Counted from the stretch's first letter, positions 44,081 through 53,830 are shown. The stretch is DNA of 64,000 nt from Phycisphaerales bacterium (GCA_029268515.1 JAQWNP010000010.1:124001-188000); one strand, 5' to 3'. Notes: a model not told the origin generated them from the letters alone. Numbers and translations are program-made.

Positions 44081-44836
44081 TTATCCCTTGCGAAAGAACT
44101 GAGGGACCTTTGATAAGTTCTTTCCGGGCAGTGCCAAGAGTCTTGGAACACCATTGTTTTTCATTGCTCTGCAATCTTCGCGAGATTTTTGAAGAATGTT
44201 CTTGATACTGCGATTGCTGGCTCCGCCGAGGCGCATTTTTACCAGTACATTTGGGATGTAAGCTACTGAGACGCGGTGCTTCCAGAGATATCGCAAAAGC
44301 GAATCATAGTCGGCCGCAATCTTGAATTGAAGATCAAAACTACCTAGTTCACGGTAGCGTTCTGTTTTCATGTAGAAGGTCGGGTGAGGTGGCATCCAAC
44401 CGTATCGCATTTTCTTGCGTTGAAACGGATTGCTTTTCCAGTGGCGAATGAGCTTTTCTTGATTGTCTTTGGATACATAGTCCAGATCGCCGTAGATCGC
44501 ATCTACATTATTTGTAGTGAAGGCATCAGCAATTTGACGCAGCGCATCTTTGTGTGCGTAGATGTCGTCTGAATGAAGAAAGCCAACAACATCTCCACTC
44601 GCATTGGCAATGCCTTTGTTTAATGCGTCATAGATTCCCTTGTCAGGTTCGCTAATAATTCGATCGACATGCCCGCCGTCACGTTGGACGATATCGAGAG
44701 TGTTATCAGTGGAGGCGCCATCAATCACTAGATATTCAATATTCTCATAGCTTTGGCTTTGGACGGAACGGAGCGTATCCGCCACAGTCTTTTCGCTGTT
44801 CCAAGTGGCAGTAATGATGCTTATCTTAATAGTCAC
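44081..44836 (-). CDS. Family 2 glycosyltransferase (WcaE/PssE-like)
   Basis: About 251 residues from GTG at 44836; ATG at 44896 would overlap the end of the fucose synthase gene and add 20 unlikely residues. The GT-A domain is complete: 'ISIITATWNSEKTVADTLRS', 'EYLVIDGASTDNTLDIV', 'SEPDKGIYDALNKGI', 'VGFLHSDDIY' and 'WMPPHPTFYMK'. This set is typical of colanic-acid and exopolysaccharide fucosyl or galactosyl transferases. With the two GDP-fucose genes immediately upstream, GDP-L-fucose is the likely donor, which is inference from position. The tail is basic. Confidence 0.87.
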   Translation of the reverse strand: MTIKISIITATWNSEKTVADTLRSVQSQSYENIEYLVIDGASTDNTLDIVQRDGGHVDRIISEPDKGIYDALNKGIANASGDVVGFLHSDDIYAHKDALRQIADAFTTNNVDAIYGDLDYVSKDNQEKLIRHWKSNPFQRKKMRYGWMPPHPTFYMKTERYRELGSFDLQFKIAADYDSLLRYLWKHRVSVAYIPNVLVKMRLGGASNRSIKNILQKSREDCRAMKNNGVPRLLALPGKNLSKVPQFFRKG

Positions 44837-44859
44837 GCTATTGAGTTCTTTGCCGGTAT

Positions 44860-45846
44860 CTAAGCACGGTATTGATCTTGGTTCTCTAAGAACCACTGGT
44901 AACTCTGTCGAAGGCCGGCCTCTAAGGAAATGGAGTGTTCCCAGCCAAGAGCCTTGAGGCGTGATGAGTCCATGAGCTTGCGTGGTGTTCCATCGGGCTT
45001 ACTTGTGTCGAATGAAATAGTCCCAGGATATTCCACCACTCGTGCAATCGTTTCCACCAGCTCACGAATAGAACAATCTTGCCCAGTACCTACATTAATA
45101 TGGCTTAACATTGGCTGTGTATGAGCTTGATATTGATCGTCGCCAAGATTCATAATGTGGATACAGGCGGCGGCCATATCGTCCACATGCAAAAATTCAC
45201 GCATGGGTTTTCCTGATCCCCATGCAACGACTTCATCTAATTTATTGACTTTTGCCTCGTGAAATCTGCGAAGAAGCGCAGGAATAACATGAGCATTCTC
45301 TGGATGAAAATTGTCATTGGGGCCATAGAGATTGGTAGGCATTGCGGAGCGATAGTTTCGTCCGTATTGCCGATTATAAGATTCACATAGTTTGATACCA
45401 GCAATCTTTGCAACGGCATAAGGCTCATTCGTCGGCTCTAAGATCCCTTGCAGCAGTGACTCTTCTCTCATGGGCTGGTCTGCAAACTTTGGATAGATAC
45501 AAGATGAGCCTAAGAAAAGAAGGTCATTTACATGATTCTCGTGTGCAAAATTAATGATGTTGCATTCAATGACGAGGTTGTCATAAATAAACTGGGCCGG
45601 GTAAGTATTGTTGGCGTGGATGCCGCCAACCTTGGCGGCGGCAAGATAGACCTGATCAATTGTTTCGCTGTGAAAAAACTCTTTGACAGCATCTTGATTG
45701 AGTAGATCGAGCTGTTTTCGATCACGAGTTATGACTTCGACACGATCGTCGTTTGCCAGTTGCCGGACGATGGCTGAGCCAACCATTCCCTTGTGACCGG
45801 CCACAAAAACTCTTTTTGGATTACTGATGTTAAACCCTCTTCTCAT
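44860..45846 (-). CDS. fcl: GDP-L-fucose synthase
   Basis: A 328-residue extended SDR enzyme that converts GDP-4-keto-6-deoxy-mannose to GDP-L-fucose by epimerisation and NADPH reduction. '[18 protein letters not shown]' binds NADP, '[22 protein letters not shown]' is a family signature, and 'LGSSCIYPK' plus '[16 protein letters not shown]' give the Ser-Tyr-Lys set. '[23 protein letters not shown]' follows. Its ATG overlaps the stop of gmd by four bases, so the two steps are made together. Confidence 0.96.
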   Translation of the reverse strand: MRRGFNISNPKRVFVAGHKGMVGSAIVRQLANDDRVEVITRDRKQLDLLNQDAVKEFFHSETIDQVYLAAAKVGGIHANNTYPAQFIYDNLVIECNIINFAHENHVNDLLFLGSSCIYPKFADQPMREESLLQGILEPTNEPYAVAKIAGIKLCESYNRQYGRNYRSAMPTNLYGPNDNFHPENAHVIPALLRRFHEAKVNKLDEVVAWGSGKPMREFLHVDDMAAACIHIMNLGDDQYQAHTQPMLSHINVGTGQDCSIRELVETIARVVEYPGTISFDTSKPDGTPRKLMDSSRLKALGWEHSISLEAGLRQSYQWFLENQDQYRA

Positions 45847-46964
45847 TCACTGGCAATATTGATCTGGTGTCCATGGGCTTTGAGTAGAGCATGTTGTTTT
45901 GCTTTGTCCAGATCTACAGCGACCATTTCGGCACACATTTCTTGGACGGTGATTTCTGGTTCCCAACCAAGTCTCTCTCTGGCCTTAGTCGGGTCGCCCA
46001 AAAGCGTCTCAACTTCAGTGGGCCGGAAATACTTGGGATCTACGCGAACGATAATGTCGCCAACCTTGATGCCAGGTGCATGATTACCAGAAAGAGCGGC
46101 AACAGTTCCAATTTCATTTGTGCCTTCGCCAGTGAATTCCAGTTCAATGCCCAGCTCTTGTGCGGTCATTCGCACAAAGTCCCGTACAGAAATTTGTTTT
46201 CCGGTTGCAATCACAAAATCTTCAGGCTTGTCCTGTTGAAGCATCATCCATTGCATGCGTACATAATCTTTGGCGTGGCCCCAATCCCTTAATGCAGCAA
46301 TATTTCCGAGGTAAAGGCAATGATCTAATCCTTGCGCAATATTAGCGAGGCCACGAGTAATTTTTCGGGTTACAAAGGTCTCGCCTCGGCGTGGCGATTC
46401 ATGATTAAACAGAATGCCATTGCAGGCGTAGATGCCATAGGCTTCACGATAGTTGATCGTGATCCAGTAGGCGTAGAGCTTTGCAACGCCGTATGGTGAT
46501 CGGGGGTAAAACGGTGTTGTTTCTTTTTGGGGTGTTTCTAAGACTTTTCCGAAAAGCTCAGACGTAGATGCTTGGTAGTAGCGTGTCTTTTTTTCCAAGC
46601 CCAAGAAACGTATTGCTTCAAGAAGTCTTAGAGAGCCTAAGGCATCTACGTCAGAGGTGTACTCTGGTGATTCAAAAGAAACGGCGACATGTGATTGTGC
46701 GCCCAAATTGTAGACTTCGTCAGGTTGTACTTCGCTCATGATGCGATTCAGATTCGATGCATCAGTGAGATCGCCATAGTGGAGAAAAAAAGTGGGTGAG
46801 GCTTCGTGGCGATCTTGGTAAATGTGATCAACGCGTTCTGTGTTAAAACTCGATGAACGGCGCTTAATGCCATGAACCTCGTAATCTTTTTCGAGAAGAA
46901 ACTCTGCGAGGTATGAGCCATCTTGGCCAGTAATACCTGTTATTAGCGCTACTTTTCTTTGCAT
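45843..46964 (-). CDS. gmd: GDP-mannose 4,6-dehydratase
   Basis: A 373-residue enzyme, the normal length, starting at ATG 46964; the frame remains open for 63 codons upstream (to 47153) but that part has no family match. '[19 protein letters not shown]' binds NADP, '[17 protein letters not shown]' and '[22 protein letters not shown]' are family blocks, and the catalytic Thr-Tyr-Lys set lies in '[11 protein letters not shown]' and '[10 protein letters not shown]'. '[17 protein letters not shown]' is typical. It makes GDP-4-keto-6-deoxy-D-mannose, the substrate of the next gene. It is the first gene of a leftward unit gmd - fcl - glycosyltransferase. Confidence 0.96.
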   Translation of the reverse strand: MQRKVALITGITGQDGSYLAEFLLEKDYEVHGIKRRSSSFNTERVDHIYQDRHEASPTFFLHYGDLTDASNLNRIMSEVQPDEVYNLGAQSHVAVSFESPEYTSDVDALGSLRLLEAIRFLGLEKKTRYYQASTSELFGKVLETPQKETTPFYPRSPYGVAKLYAYWITINYREAYGIYACNGILFNHESPRRGETFVTRKITRGLANIAQGLDHCLYLGNIAALRDWGHAKDYVRMQWMMLQQDKPEDFVIATGKQISVRDFVRMTAQELGIELEFTGEGTNEIGTVAALSGNHAPGIKVGDIIVRVDPKYFRPTEVETLLGDPTKARERLGWEPEITVQEMCAEMVAVDLDKAKQHALLKAHGHQINIASE

Positions 46965-47307
46965 TTTTAGTCTTTGTGATTGGTCTATTTTGATGAAGAG
47001 AATCGTGGTGTCTATTTCTTGAATGCAGCTGTGTGACTTGCTGCCGTATCTAAACTTGCCCGCTTCAAGCCCAGATAGTTCACACAACACAAAAGATCTT
47101 GGATGCGATTGCTGGGAACTGAGCCGTTGGAATAAGACTAGCATAACTGGCAAGGCCCCTAATACGGAAGGCCTTCAGACTCCATTTGTGTCCAAGAATG
47201 AGGGCCCCCTATGAAAGGCGTGAAAATGAGCTCAAGAAAAGCTAACCTGAGCGTAAGATCAGCGGAAGGTTGAGCTGCCAGGGGCGGTGAGAATGAGGTT
47301 TGGTTGA
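46965..47307. other. Divergent intergenic region gmd / GH18-like gene
   Basis: This 343-base region should hold two opposed promoters. An in-frame extension of gmd reaches 47153 without a stop but shows no protein features. I saw no convincing -35/-10 pair, operator or RNA structure; an AAGGCCTT-type palindrome near 47168 is too short to call. Confidence 0.4.
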
Positions 47308-48456
47308 ATGAGACAGATCTGGTTCAAATTAGCATTTGCGTCAATGCTAGTCGCACCTCTCATGCAGTGCAGTGATCAGTCGGCTGCTCCCAACGATGAA
47401 CATCAAGAATCGAGTACAGCTGAATGGAAGCCACGGATCATTCAGGGATTCTATCCATACTATGCACAGGTAGAATTTCCGCCAAATGCAAATGACTTCC
47501 ATGGTTTCACCCATATTGGCAACGCTTTTATAGGCGCAACTGCGCAAGGCAAGTTGAAAATTCCAGAGGGCTTCGAGAGTGCGCACCTTGTTAAGGCTGC
47601 CCGAGATGCTGGAGCAAAGCCCCTGATTGCAATAGGGGGCGGTGGACAAACGAGGCAGACGGTTGAATTTGCAGCGATGGCTGGCAAAGCAGAGGCACGA
47701 GCAGAATTCATCGCTCAATTAAGACACTTTATATCTCGCTATGGTTATCAAGGTGTACAGATTGATTGGGAGTTCCCAGTGGGTCGGTCGGGGCGTCGAG
47801 ATCTTGTGCTCTTGATGACAGACCTGCGCAAGGGGCTTGGGCCAAAAATTCAAATTGATCTTCTGCTGCCTGGAATGATCTCATCTGCCTCATGGCTTGA
47901 TCTGGACAAAGTTGATTCCAGCGTTGATTACTACTATCTCATGATGTACGACTTTCATGGCCCTTGGAGCCAGTTGAGCGGTAGTAATGCTCCACTGAGT
48001 GCTGGGCCTTGTGATGGTGTTGCAAATATTACGAGCCAGATAAAAGCGTTTATTGACAAAGGGATGTCGCGACAGAAGATTGTTATTGGATTGCCATTTT
48101 ATGGAGTAGGTTTCGATACGAATGGTCTTTGTAAGCCGTTCAAAAAGAGTAGTCATAAGACCTATCGAGAGCTGGCTAGTCTCTCTGATTCGGTGTGGGA
48201 ACAACAATGGCAGCCTCAAGAGCAAGTCCCATATATGACCAAAAGAGATGGAACATTCTTATGGTCATTTGATAATCAAAAATCTCTCTCCTTAAAAGTA
48301 GAGGCGGTCCGTCAATTTGATCTTGCAGGTGTGTTCATCTGGGAACTGACACAGGACATCGCTGATGGAGAACATCTACTGCTTCCAGGAATACTGGAAT
48401 CACTGGGTGTAAAAGACCAACGAACCAACTTGGCAACAGCGAGCGGGCAGCACTAA
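47308..48456 (+). CDS. GH18-like chitinase-fold lipoprotein
   Basis: A 382-residue exported protein with a Cys at residue 21 ('PLMQC') that may be a lipobox. The body is a glycoside hydrolase 18 barrel: 'IIQGFYPYYAQ', 'KPLIAIGGGGQ' (the S-x-G-G strand), 'GVQIDWEFP' as the catalytic strand, 'YYYLMMYDFHGPW' and 'GVFIWELTQD'. GH18 normally has D-x2-D-x-D-x-E; here the first two Asp are Gln, leaving D-x-E (the residues next to cleavage). The acid Glu is kept, so activity on chitin-like or peptidoglycan sugars is possible, though a binding role cannot be excluded. GAGG lies nine bases upstream of the ATG. Confidence 0.85.
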   Translation: MRQIWFKLAFASMLVAPLMQCSDQSAAPNDEHQESSTAEWKPRIIQGFYPYYAQVEFPPNANDFHGFTHIGNAFIGATAQGKLKIPEGFESAHLVKAARDAGAKPLIAIGGGGQTRQTVEFAAMAGKAEARAEFIAQLRHFISRYGYQGVQIDWEFPVGRSGRRDLVLLMTDLRKGLGPKIQIDLLLPGMISSASWLDLDKVDSSVDYYYLMMYDFHGPWSQLSGSNAPLSAGPCDGVANITSQIKAFIDKGMSRQKIVIGLPFYGVGFDTNGLCKPFKKSSHKTYRELASLSDSVWEQQWQPQEQVPYMTKRDGTFLWSFDNQKSLSLKVEAVRQFDLAGVFIWELTQDIADGEHLLLPGILESLGVKDQRTNLATASGQH

Positions 48457-48470
48457 ACCGTGGGATGTGT

Positions 48471-49181
48471 TTAGGCAATCAAAGCGGGATCAATATCCCA
48501 AACCTCACCAGGCTTCATACGTTGGGTATGGACACCATTGGGTGCGAAATCATTTGGGTCCTGCTCAATCGGCGGCCATGTGTTGTAGTGAATTGGAACA
48601 GCGCACTTTGGCTTGATCAGATCAACCGCTCGCATCGCGAGGGCTGGATCCATTGTAAAACGACCACCAATTGGTACGAGTGCAATCTCTGGTTGGTAGA
48701 TGTCGTGAAGTAGTGCCATATCTCCGAAGACATCAGTGTCACCACAGTGGTAGATCGTAACTCCATCAATGTTAATCATTAGTCCATTGGGCATGCCCAT
48801 GTACACGGCTTCATTTGGGCCTGCGGACAATCCAGCGTAACTTGATGAATGAAATGCCTGGGTGAATGCGACCCAGCCAAAGTCGGTCTGAATGCGGCCT
48901 CCTGTATTGGCAGGTTCAACCTTTTGGACGCCCTTTGACTCCATGAAAGAGGCAATTTCAAAAGTGGCAATAATGCATGCGTCGTTCGCTTTGGCCAGTT
49001 CGACTGAATCGCCGATGTGATCGAAGTGCCCATGTGTGATCCCGATGTACTGACATTTGACATCCTCAGGTTTCATCGTGGCGACTGGATTGTCAGTCAG
49101 AAAAGGATCAATCGCGATCGTATGTTTTCCATTGCTAATTAAAAATGCGGAGTGTCCAAGAAAAGTAAGTGATATGGCCAT
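48471..49181 (-). CDS. UPF0173-type metal-dependent hydrolase
   Basis: A 236-residue metallo-beta-lactamase-fold protein of the UlaG/UPF0173 type. The start at 49181 has GAGGAG about ten bases upstream, which overlaps the earlier ATG at 49199. 'LTFLGHSAFLI' and 'IDPFLTDNP' begin it, 'ITHGHFDHIGD' is the H-x-H-x-D-H site, and 'HCGDTDVFGDM' and 'PIHYNTWPPI' supply further ligands. The reaction in vivo is unknown for this group. It is convergent with the GH18-like gene, 15 bases apart. Confidence 0.9.
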   Translation of the reverse strand: MAISLTFLGHSAFLISNGKHTIAIDPFLTDNPVATMKPEDVKCQYIGITHGHFDHIGDSVELAKANDACIIATFEIASFMESKGVQKVEPANTGGRIQTDFGWVAFTQAFHSSSYAGLSAGPNEAVYMGMPNGLMINIDGVTIYHCGDTDVFGDMALLHDIYQPEIALVPIGGRFTMDPALAMRAVDLIKPKCAVPIHYNTWPPIEQDPNDFAPNGVHTQRMKPGEVWDIDPALIA

Positions 49182-49236
49182 TGGTGCAGAGCTCCTCATT
49201 AGGATTTACGTTCTGAACTTAGCATAGTAACGGCTC

Positions 49237-49986
49237 TCAGATTTGCATCGAGCCACTGGAGGCAATGGCCTCAATTCGCATCTGGGCGATCTTAATGGCC
49301 TGGGCATTTCGATCAAACCCTTGTCCCTTGCGCTGGCATTTGAGAGCTGCAACCACGGTTGTTCCACTGCCACAGAATGGATCAATAACCAATCCTCTCG
49401 GTGGACTGCATGCAGTGATTAGGAGTTCCAAGAGAGCAATAGGCTTCTGGGTAGGGTACCCAACTCGTTCATGCGACATGTTATTGATTGCGGGAATGCT
49501 GATGACGTCTGTTGCCTTCTTGAGTTTGCCTCGTAAGCGGTTACTTGTGGCGGGTACCAAAGGTGGCTCAAAGTAATAGTCCTGGGTTTTTCCATAGAAC
49601 AGAATGTCATCATGCTTTCTTGAAAAACGGCGTGGTGAAGAACCACCTAGTCCATATGCCCAAATCAAATGATTAACGAACTGATTACTGCCAAATAGTT
49701 CGTCAAGCATCAATCGAAAGTGATGACAGGTGCGCCAATCACAGTGGATAAGAACAGAACCAGTTGACTTGAGTACACGATGAATATGTTCCAGGCGTGG
49801 TCGCATGAAAGCCGTGTAGTCATTTAAGTCAGCCCAGGAATCAGAGTATGAGCCTTCAGATGCAATGTGTTGGCGGCCGGTCATGAAGGGGGGATCTAGG
49901 TAAACGAGATCGCAGCAAGCCGTGGGTAGCTTTGCAAGCCCATCCAGGCAGTCAATGTGTTGAACATGAGCGGCAGCGTGCTTCAC
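49237..49986 (-). CDS. DNA methyltransferase, N6-adenine/N4-cytosine type
   Basis: A 249-residue methylase of the beta-group order: the catalytic motif 'LVYLDPPFMTG' (residue about 30) comes first, and the S-adenosylmethionine motif 'VIDPFCGSGTTVVAA' is near the C-terminus. 'GSVLIHCDWRTCHHFRLMLDELFG' and 'FVNHLIWAYGLGG' lie between, with a short region (about 135-175) as the only room for target recognition. No restriction gene is adjacent, so it may be a lone regulatory methylase or a decoration enzyme. The methylated base and site cannot be read from the sequence. Confidence 0.88.
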   Translation of the reverse strand: MKHAAAHVQHIDCLDGLAKLPTACCDLVYLDPPFMTGRQHIASEGSYSDSWADLNDYTAFMRPRLEHIHRVLKSTGSVLIHCDWRTCHHFRLMLDELFGSNQFVNHLIWAYGLGGSSPRRFSRKHDDILFYGKTQDYYFEPPLVPATSNRLRGKLKKATDVISIPAINNMSHERVGYPTQKPIALLELLITACSPPRGLVIDPFCGSGTTVVAALKCQRKGQGFDRNAQAIKIAQMRIEAIASSGSMQI

Positions 49987-50025
49987 TGGCGTGATTGTAC
50001 GATGATCACAGAGTTGTATGGTTTT

Positions 50026-50748
50026 TTAGGCTCGACGACGACGGCGCTGGCGCGTGAGGCCAGCAACGACGAAAAGACTCAGAGCACCAGGAGCTGGTAT
50101 GAGATAGGTGACCATATAACCAAAGGCATATTGTCCCGAGACACTTGCCGAAGCTTCGGCCATCACCTCTAAATCACTGCCTGTCCATGAGAGAAACTGC
50201 ATGGGCATTGGTGAGGAAAGCTCGTTTTCCTCACTGGATTGCCAGTTCATGAAATTCATCACAGATTGGCCTGATTCGAAGTTATTAACAGCTAGGCCCG
50301 CGGCTCCCGAGCCAGTATCCCATTGCCAGTTCGTTGCGGCAACTGCAATTCCCCCTGCACCGAAGTCATCCATTTCCTGAGTCGAGATAAAGCCAGTGCC
50401 TTCTAATGAAGACGTGGCCCATGACAAGTTCGCCATAATTGTGCTGTCATCTTCGCTTTCGGGTTGATCGTACAGATTTACAAATGCCAATCCTTCACCA
50501 GTTCCGATCAGAATGTAGGTCAGCATATCGGCAGTAGAAATACCGTTTTGATTGACAAAATTGTGAATCGCAAGGAGGTCAGCTTGGTTAAAGACTGAAC
50601 TGCCATCACTGAAGAGGTTATCAATCGGTGCGGCATGCATATCAAAGTTATTGCCGCTTGAAAAAACACGCGCAATATCGGCTTTGGCCGAGGTCGCCAG
50701 AGCAACCGCAGTGAAGACGCCACAAATAATGTTTGTTCTCAGCTTCAT
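50026..50748 (-). CDS. Exported protein with PEP-CTERM-like tail
   Basis: About 240 residues from ATG at 50748; the frame extends to 50916, but the extension lacks features. The signal peptide is MKLRTNI-hydrophobic core, cut near SAKA. The middle is a beta-rich domain that I do not recognise ('GLAFVNLYDQPESED', 'WQWDTGSGAAGLAV'). The last 25 residues have the sorting layout: 'IPAPGAL', a hydrophobic helix, then a run of six basic residues. This layout is common in Phycisphaerae and is thought to be processed by an exosortase/archaeosortase-type enzyme; none is in the window. It is likely a surface or biofilm protein. Confidence 0.78.
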   Translation of the reverse strand: MKLRTNIICGVFTAVALATSAKADIARVFSSGNNFDMHAAPIDNLFSDGSSVFNQADLLAIHNFVNQNGISTADMLTYILIGTGEGLAFVNLYDQPESEDDSTIMANLSWATSSLEGTGFISTQEMDDFGAGGIAVAATNWQWDTGSGAAGLAVNNFESGQSVMNFMNWQSSEENELSSPMPMQFLSWTGSDLEVMAEASASVSGQYAFGYMVTYLIPAPGALSLFVVAGLTRQRRRRRA

Positions 50749-51109
50749 AGATTTAGGAACCCCTGTATGTTCCTTTTTGGCAAGTGAAAGTCCTTGGCCA
50801 GTAAGCAGATACGTAAATACTGCTGGCAGTGTTCCTTGTTCCAGCAGCAATATTTCAAACCATCTGGATAAGGCCACTGACTGCCTAATTAGGTCACACC
50901 CTTGATTTATCGCCATATTTTTAGGCCAACTATTGCCAGGAACCCGTTTTGACGGTGGAATTGGGCCTTTTGGGGGGGTTATTCAGACCCACCGCAGGTC
51001 ATTTTCCTCCAAGCATCCAGAAATTTTCACCAGGGTTTTTGGGGCAGATGGGAATGATGGGATTGGCCCAGGGGCCTTATTAAGATCCCATATAGGCAGT
51101 TTTTGAGGT
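50749..51109. other. Leader of the PEP-CTERM-type gene and spacer
   Basis: A short inverted repeat AGGAAC-GTTCCT (50755-50760 and 50769-50774) lies just upstream of the start at 50748 and could shield the ribosome site read leftward. The rest (50775-51109) is G- and T-run rich and holds no gene I can support; no T-run terminator was found after the gene ending at 51110. Confidence 0.35.
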
Positions 51110-51841
51110 CTATTCGTCTCTTGATGTGCGGTTTCCAATCACATCATTAGGTGGTGCAAGTGGCGATTGATGACCAACCAAGCAGTATGCGATAGCGCAT
51201 GTCCAGCTCAAAATAGTGGCGGCGGAAACGGAGCTCAACCAGATCCAAGGTTGGATGACGATTGGGCTCAGGGGTTGACCGGTAATCGATGCATGTGATG
51301 TGATTTGGCGAATCAACTCAAGGGGGCTGCTCGTTGTCCATATTGCTGGCGTGACCCCTTGGACAATTGCGATCAGTGCAAAGGCCAATGGCAAAATGAT
51401 GATGATAAGAATCACAGTCATCGTCAGTAGTCGAATAGCGCGATTGTTGTAAGTCAATGCGAGTGTCAGGAAAGCACCGATCATCATGGTCCAAAGGCAA
51501 AGCAGTGCGTTTAGAATGATGACCGATCCTGTAGGCCATTTGATAACCGTACTAAGAGGCCAAAAAATTGCTTGCCATAAAACGAGCAAGACAAACATAT
51601 CAAGCAGCATCTCTGGCACGACTTTATTGGGTGGTTTCTGGCTGAGACGTAAAAGGGGCCACCCAATAAAAAACCCCACACCAATTGAGAGCATGAGTAA
51701 CTGCATATGAGACTGATAGCTAAATGATGCAGGTGCCAGCGGTGTTCGGATGCCAATCGTTAACAACCAAGAACAGATAATCCATCCACATGCGGGCAAA
51801 ACAATGTCCCGAGGAACAATCGTGGAGGAGAGTTTGCGCAT
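51110..51841 (-). CDS. Multi-pass membrane protein, unknown
   Basis: A 243-residue integral membrane protein with about six helices (residues near 12-30, 46-62, 78-100, 103-128, 136-160 and 198-222). I do not recognise the family; no catalytic motif is visible. It lies 54 bases after ftsQ in the same direction, so it may be co-transcribed with the division and wall genes, but its position could be incidental. The C-terminal tail is polar. Confidence 0.65.
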   Translation of the reverse strand: MRKLSSTIVPRDIVLPACGWIICSWLLTIGIRTPLAPASFSYQSHMQLLMLSIGVGFFIGWPLLRLSQKPPNKVVPEMLLDMFVLLVLWQAIFWPLSTVIKWPTGSVIILNALLCLWTMMIGAFLTLALTYNNRAIRLLTMTVILIIIILPLAFALIAIVQGVTPAIWTTSSPLELIRQITSHASITGQPLSPIVIQPWIWLSSVSAATILSWTCAIAYCLVGHQSPLAPPNDVIGNRTSRDE

Positions 51842-51895
51842 CGAATGATTATGGCCCTTGAGAACAGACAGGTAAGAGGATCTGGTTGATAGGTT

Positions 51896-52822
51896 CTACT
51901 CAGAAGTGTAGCGCAACATTACGTTTGGGCTCGTCACGTCGAGCGTCCCACCCTCACCACCATCGATTCGGCCGGTGCGATTGAATTGATGTTCTAGATA
52001 GGCAAGCTTTCGCTCAGAAAGTGCTTCGAGGGCACGCTCTTTGCCTGTGGGAGCGCCCCACACGATGCGCGTACCAGTGTTGGTGATCAAGACAATAGGT
52101 CGACCACGGTCGAAGCCAGTCATATCAATTCGAGCAATTTGTTTGCGCCAGTGACGCTGGTCAAGGAGACCCACTAATTCGATTGCAGCAATGACATCAG
52201 AACCTTCCCAGATGGATCCAACGGTTTCTGGACGCGGGAAAAGTACGCCTGTAATCGCAATGAAATGGAGGCCTTCTCCAGGTTGATAGAAAGATGGCAG
52301 GAGGGCACCTGTTGGGTCAACTAAGCGTGTTCCTTGCGCATCTTGGATCAATGCGTATGGCTCAAGGAAAACCGCATCAACCTCGACAACGCTTGTCTGA
52401 GTTCGACGTACTTGGCGGATTTCAGAGAAGCAGCCTGTTCCGATCAATATATTCCGAGCTTCTATCAGGCCATTTCGGTTGAGGCCATCGGACTGAACGC
52501 AAGTAGTGACAAGATCAGTGAGATACTTCTTGAGCGTTCCTCCATACCAGGTGGGAGCACCCGGGAATTGAACGGTCAAAGGAGCATTTTCTGCAGCAGC
52601 AGTTGCTCGCTGCGTGAGTGTCGGAAGGCTCACCCTGACGCCGATGATGACGCCAGCGATCAAAAGAACCCAAATGAGCATCAGGCACCACCGAGTCTGA
52701 GTCCAGGCGGGCAAACGATCGATAAGTCGGAAGCGGGATGTTTTAGTTGTTTTTGACATAACCTTCTCTTGACGACCTTTCATCGGCCGCTGCGGGAGGC
52801 TGTCATTGAGATTCTGTGCCAA
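51896..52822 (-). CDS. ftsQ: FtsQ/DivIB-like division protein
   Basis: A 308-residue bitopic membrane protein: a basic cytoplasmic start, one membrane helix (about 44-67, 'LMLIWVLLIAGVIIGVRVSL') and a periplasmic part. ATG at 52759 is an alternative start. After the helix a POTRA-like stretch and 'VVEVDAVFLEPYALIQ' and 'GTRLVDPTGALLP' correspond to FtsQ, in which 'R-x-P-x-A' and 'V-D-x-x-G' occur. 'HFIAITGV' fits the next FtsQ block. The order murC-murB-ddl-ftsQ is the classical division/wall cluster order, which supports the call strongly since sequence similarity in FtsQ is weak. It should link early and late divisome proteins. Confidence 0.75.
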   Translation of the reverse strand: MAQNLNDSLPQRPMKGRQEKVMSKTTKTSRFRLIDRLPAWTQTRWCLMLIWVLLIAGVIIGVRVSLPTLTQRATAAAENAPLTVQFPGAPTWYGGTLKKYLTDLVTTCVQSDGLNRNGLIEARNILIGTGCFSEIRQVRRTQTSVVEVDAVFLEPYALIQDAQGTRLVDPTGALLPSFYQPGEGLHFIAITGVLFPRPETVGSIWEGSDVIAAIELVGLLDQRHWRKQIARIDMTGFDRGRPIVLITNTGTRIVWGAPTGKERALEALSERKLAYLEHQFNRTGRIDGGEGGTLDVTSPNVMLRYTSE

Positions 52823-52888
52823 GTGATCTGTAAATGGTCCGGGCGCTGTTTTTGGTCCTTCAGAGCTGGTTGTTGGGCCGGGTTGGCA

Positions 52889-53830
52889 TCATTTTACGGA
52901 TGTCCCAGTGCAATCATGGGATGGTTGCAGGTGGCTTCGTGAATATGCAGCCTCCACAAGCTCTATGCACAACTCGCTCATGGTGAGGCCTGCGGCAGCA
53001 GCGGCCTTTGGCACCAGAGAGTGGTCTGTGAATCCTGGCATGGTGTTTATTTCGAGAAACCATGTGCCCCGGTCATCAACCATGAAATCCACCCGAGCAA
53101 TGTCGCGGCAGCCAAGGCGTTCAAAGACATCGATTGCACAGAGGCGACACCGCGTCTGCACTTCGGGCGTTAAATCTGGATTGATCACATAATTGGTGTC
53201 ATTACGATTGTACTTGGCCTCATAATCATACGTTTTTGTGGCCGGAATAATCTCGATGAAGGGAAGCACACGGTCGTTGACAATACCGACCGTTATTTCA
53301 CGACCTTCAATGTAAGCTTCGCACATGTAGTCGCCTGATTGGCCTTGTACTTTTGATAAAGCACTATCTAAGGCAGGTTTGTCGGGACAGATCATGACAT
53401 CAATGCTTGAGCCTTCGTTAACTGGTTTAATCACAAGCGGCGGATCGAGTGGGCACGTTTGTTCTGGTCCAACACGTACAGCTGCGGGGGTCCAGAAACC
53501 GCCAGCGAGAGCCGCTTCTTTTGAAACCATTTTTTCCATCGCCATTCGCGCGGCAGTTGGTTCAGAACCAACGTATGGGCGGCCAAGTTCTTGTAGTAGT
53601 TCTTGTAAACCGCCACCCTCACCCCACGGTCCATGAAGTGCAGGAAAAATAACATCTCCCGGCATTTGACGAAGCGTCTCAATATCCACAAGATCGATGA
53701 TTTTTGAATGCACCTTGAACGCTGGATTCGTTTCGAGGGCCTTGGTAATAGCTAATCCGGATTGAATACTGACAGCACGCTCTGCATCTGGTCCACCCAT
53801 GAGCACGAGGACATGTAGCGCATCGCTCAT
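52889..53830 (-). CDS. ddl: D-alanine--D-alanine ligase
   Basis: A 313-residue ATP-grasp enzyme that joins two D-Ala for peptidoglycan. 'LMGGPDAERAVSIQSG' is the N-terminal block (normally G-G-x-S-x-E-R-x-V-S; here Asp replaces Ser), 'ALHGPWGEGGGLQ' follows, then 'VIKPVNEGSSIDVMI', 'EITVGIV' and 'RVDFMVDDRGTWFLEINTMPGFTDHSLVPKAA', in which the Glu and Asn bind Mg-ATP. Its ATG overlaps the stop of murB by four bases. The row continues to ftsQ after 66 bases. Confidence 0.95.
   Translation of the reverse strand: MSDALHVLVLMGGPDAERAVSIQSGLAITKALETNPAFKVHSKIIDLVDIETLRQMPGDVIFPALHGPWGEGGGLQELLQELGRPYVGSEPTAARMAMEKMVSKEAALAGGFWTPAAVRVGPEQTCPLDPPLVIKPVNEGSSIDVMICPDKPALDSALSKVQGQSGDYMCEAYIEGREITVGIVNDRVLPFIEIIPATKTYDYEAKYNRNDTNYVINPDLTPEVQTRCRLCAIDVFERLGCRDIARVDFMVDDRGTWFLEINTMPGFTDHSLVPKAAAAAGLTMSELCIELVEAAYSRSHLQPSHDCTGTSVK

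Noticed and set aside
51065-51076. GGCCC-AG-GGGCC palindrome after the membrane protein gene
   Set aside because: The loop is too short for a full hairpin and no T-run follows.
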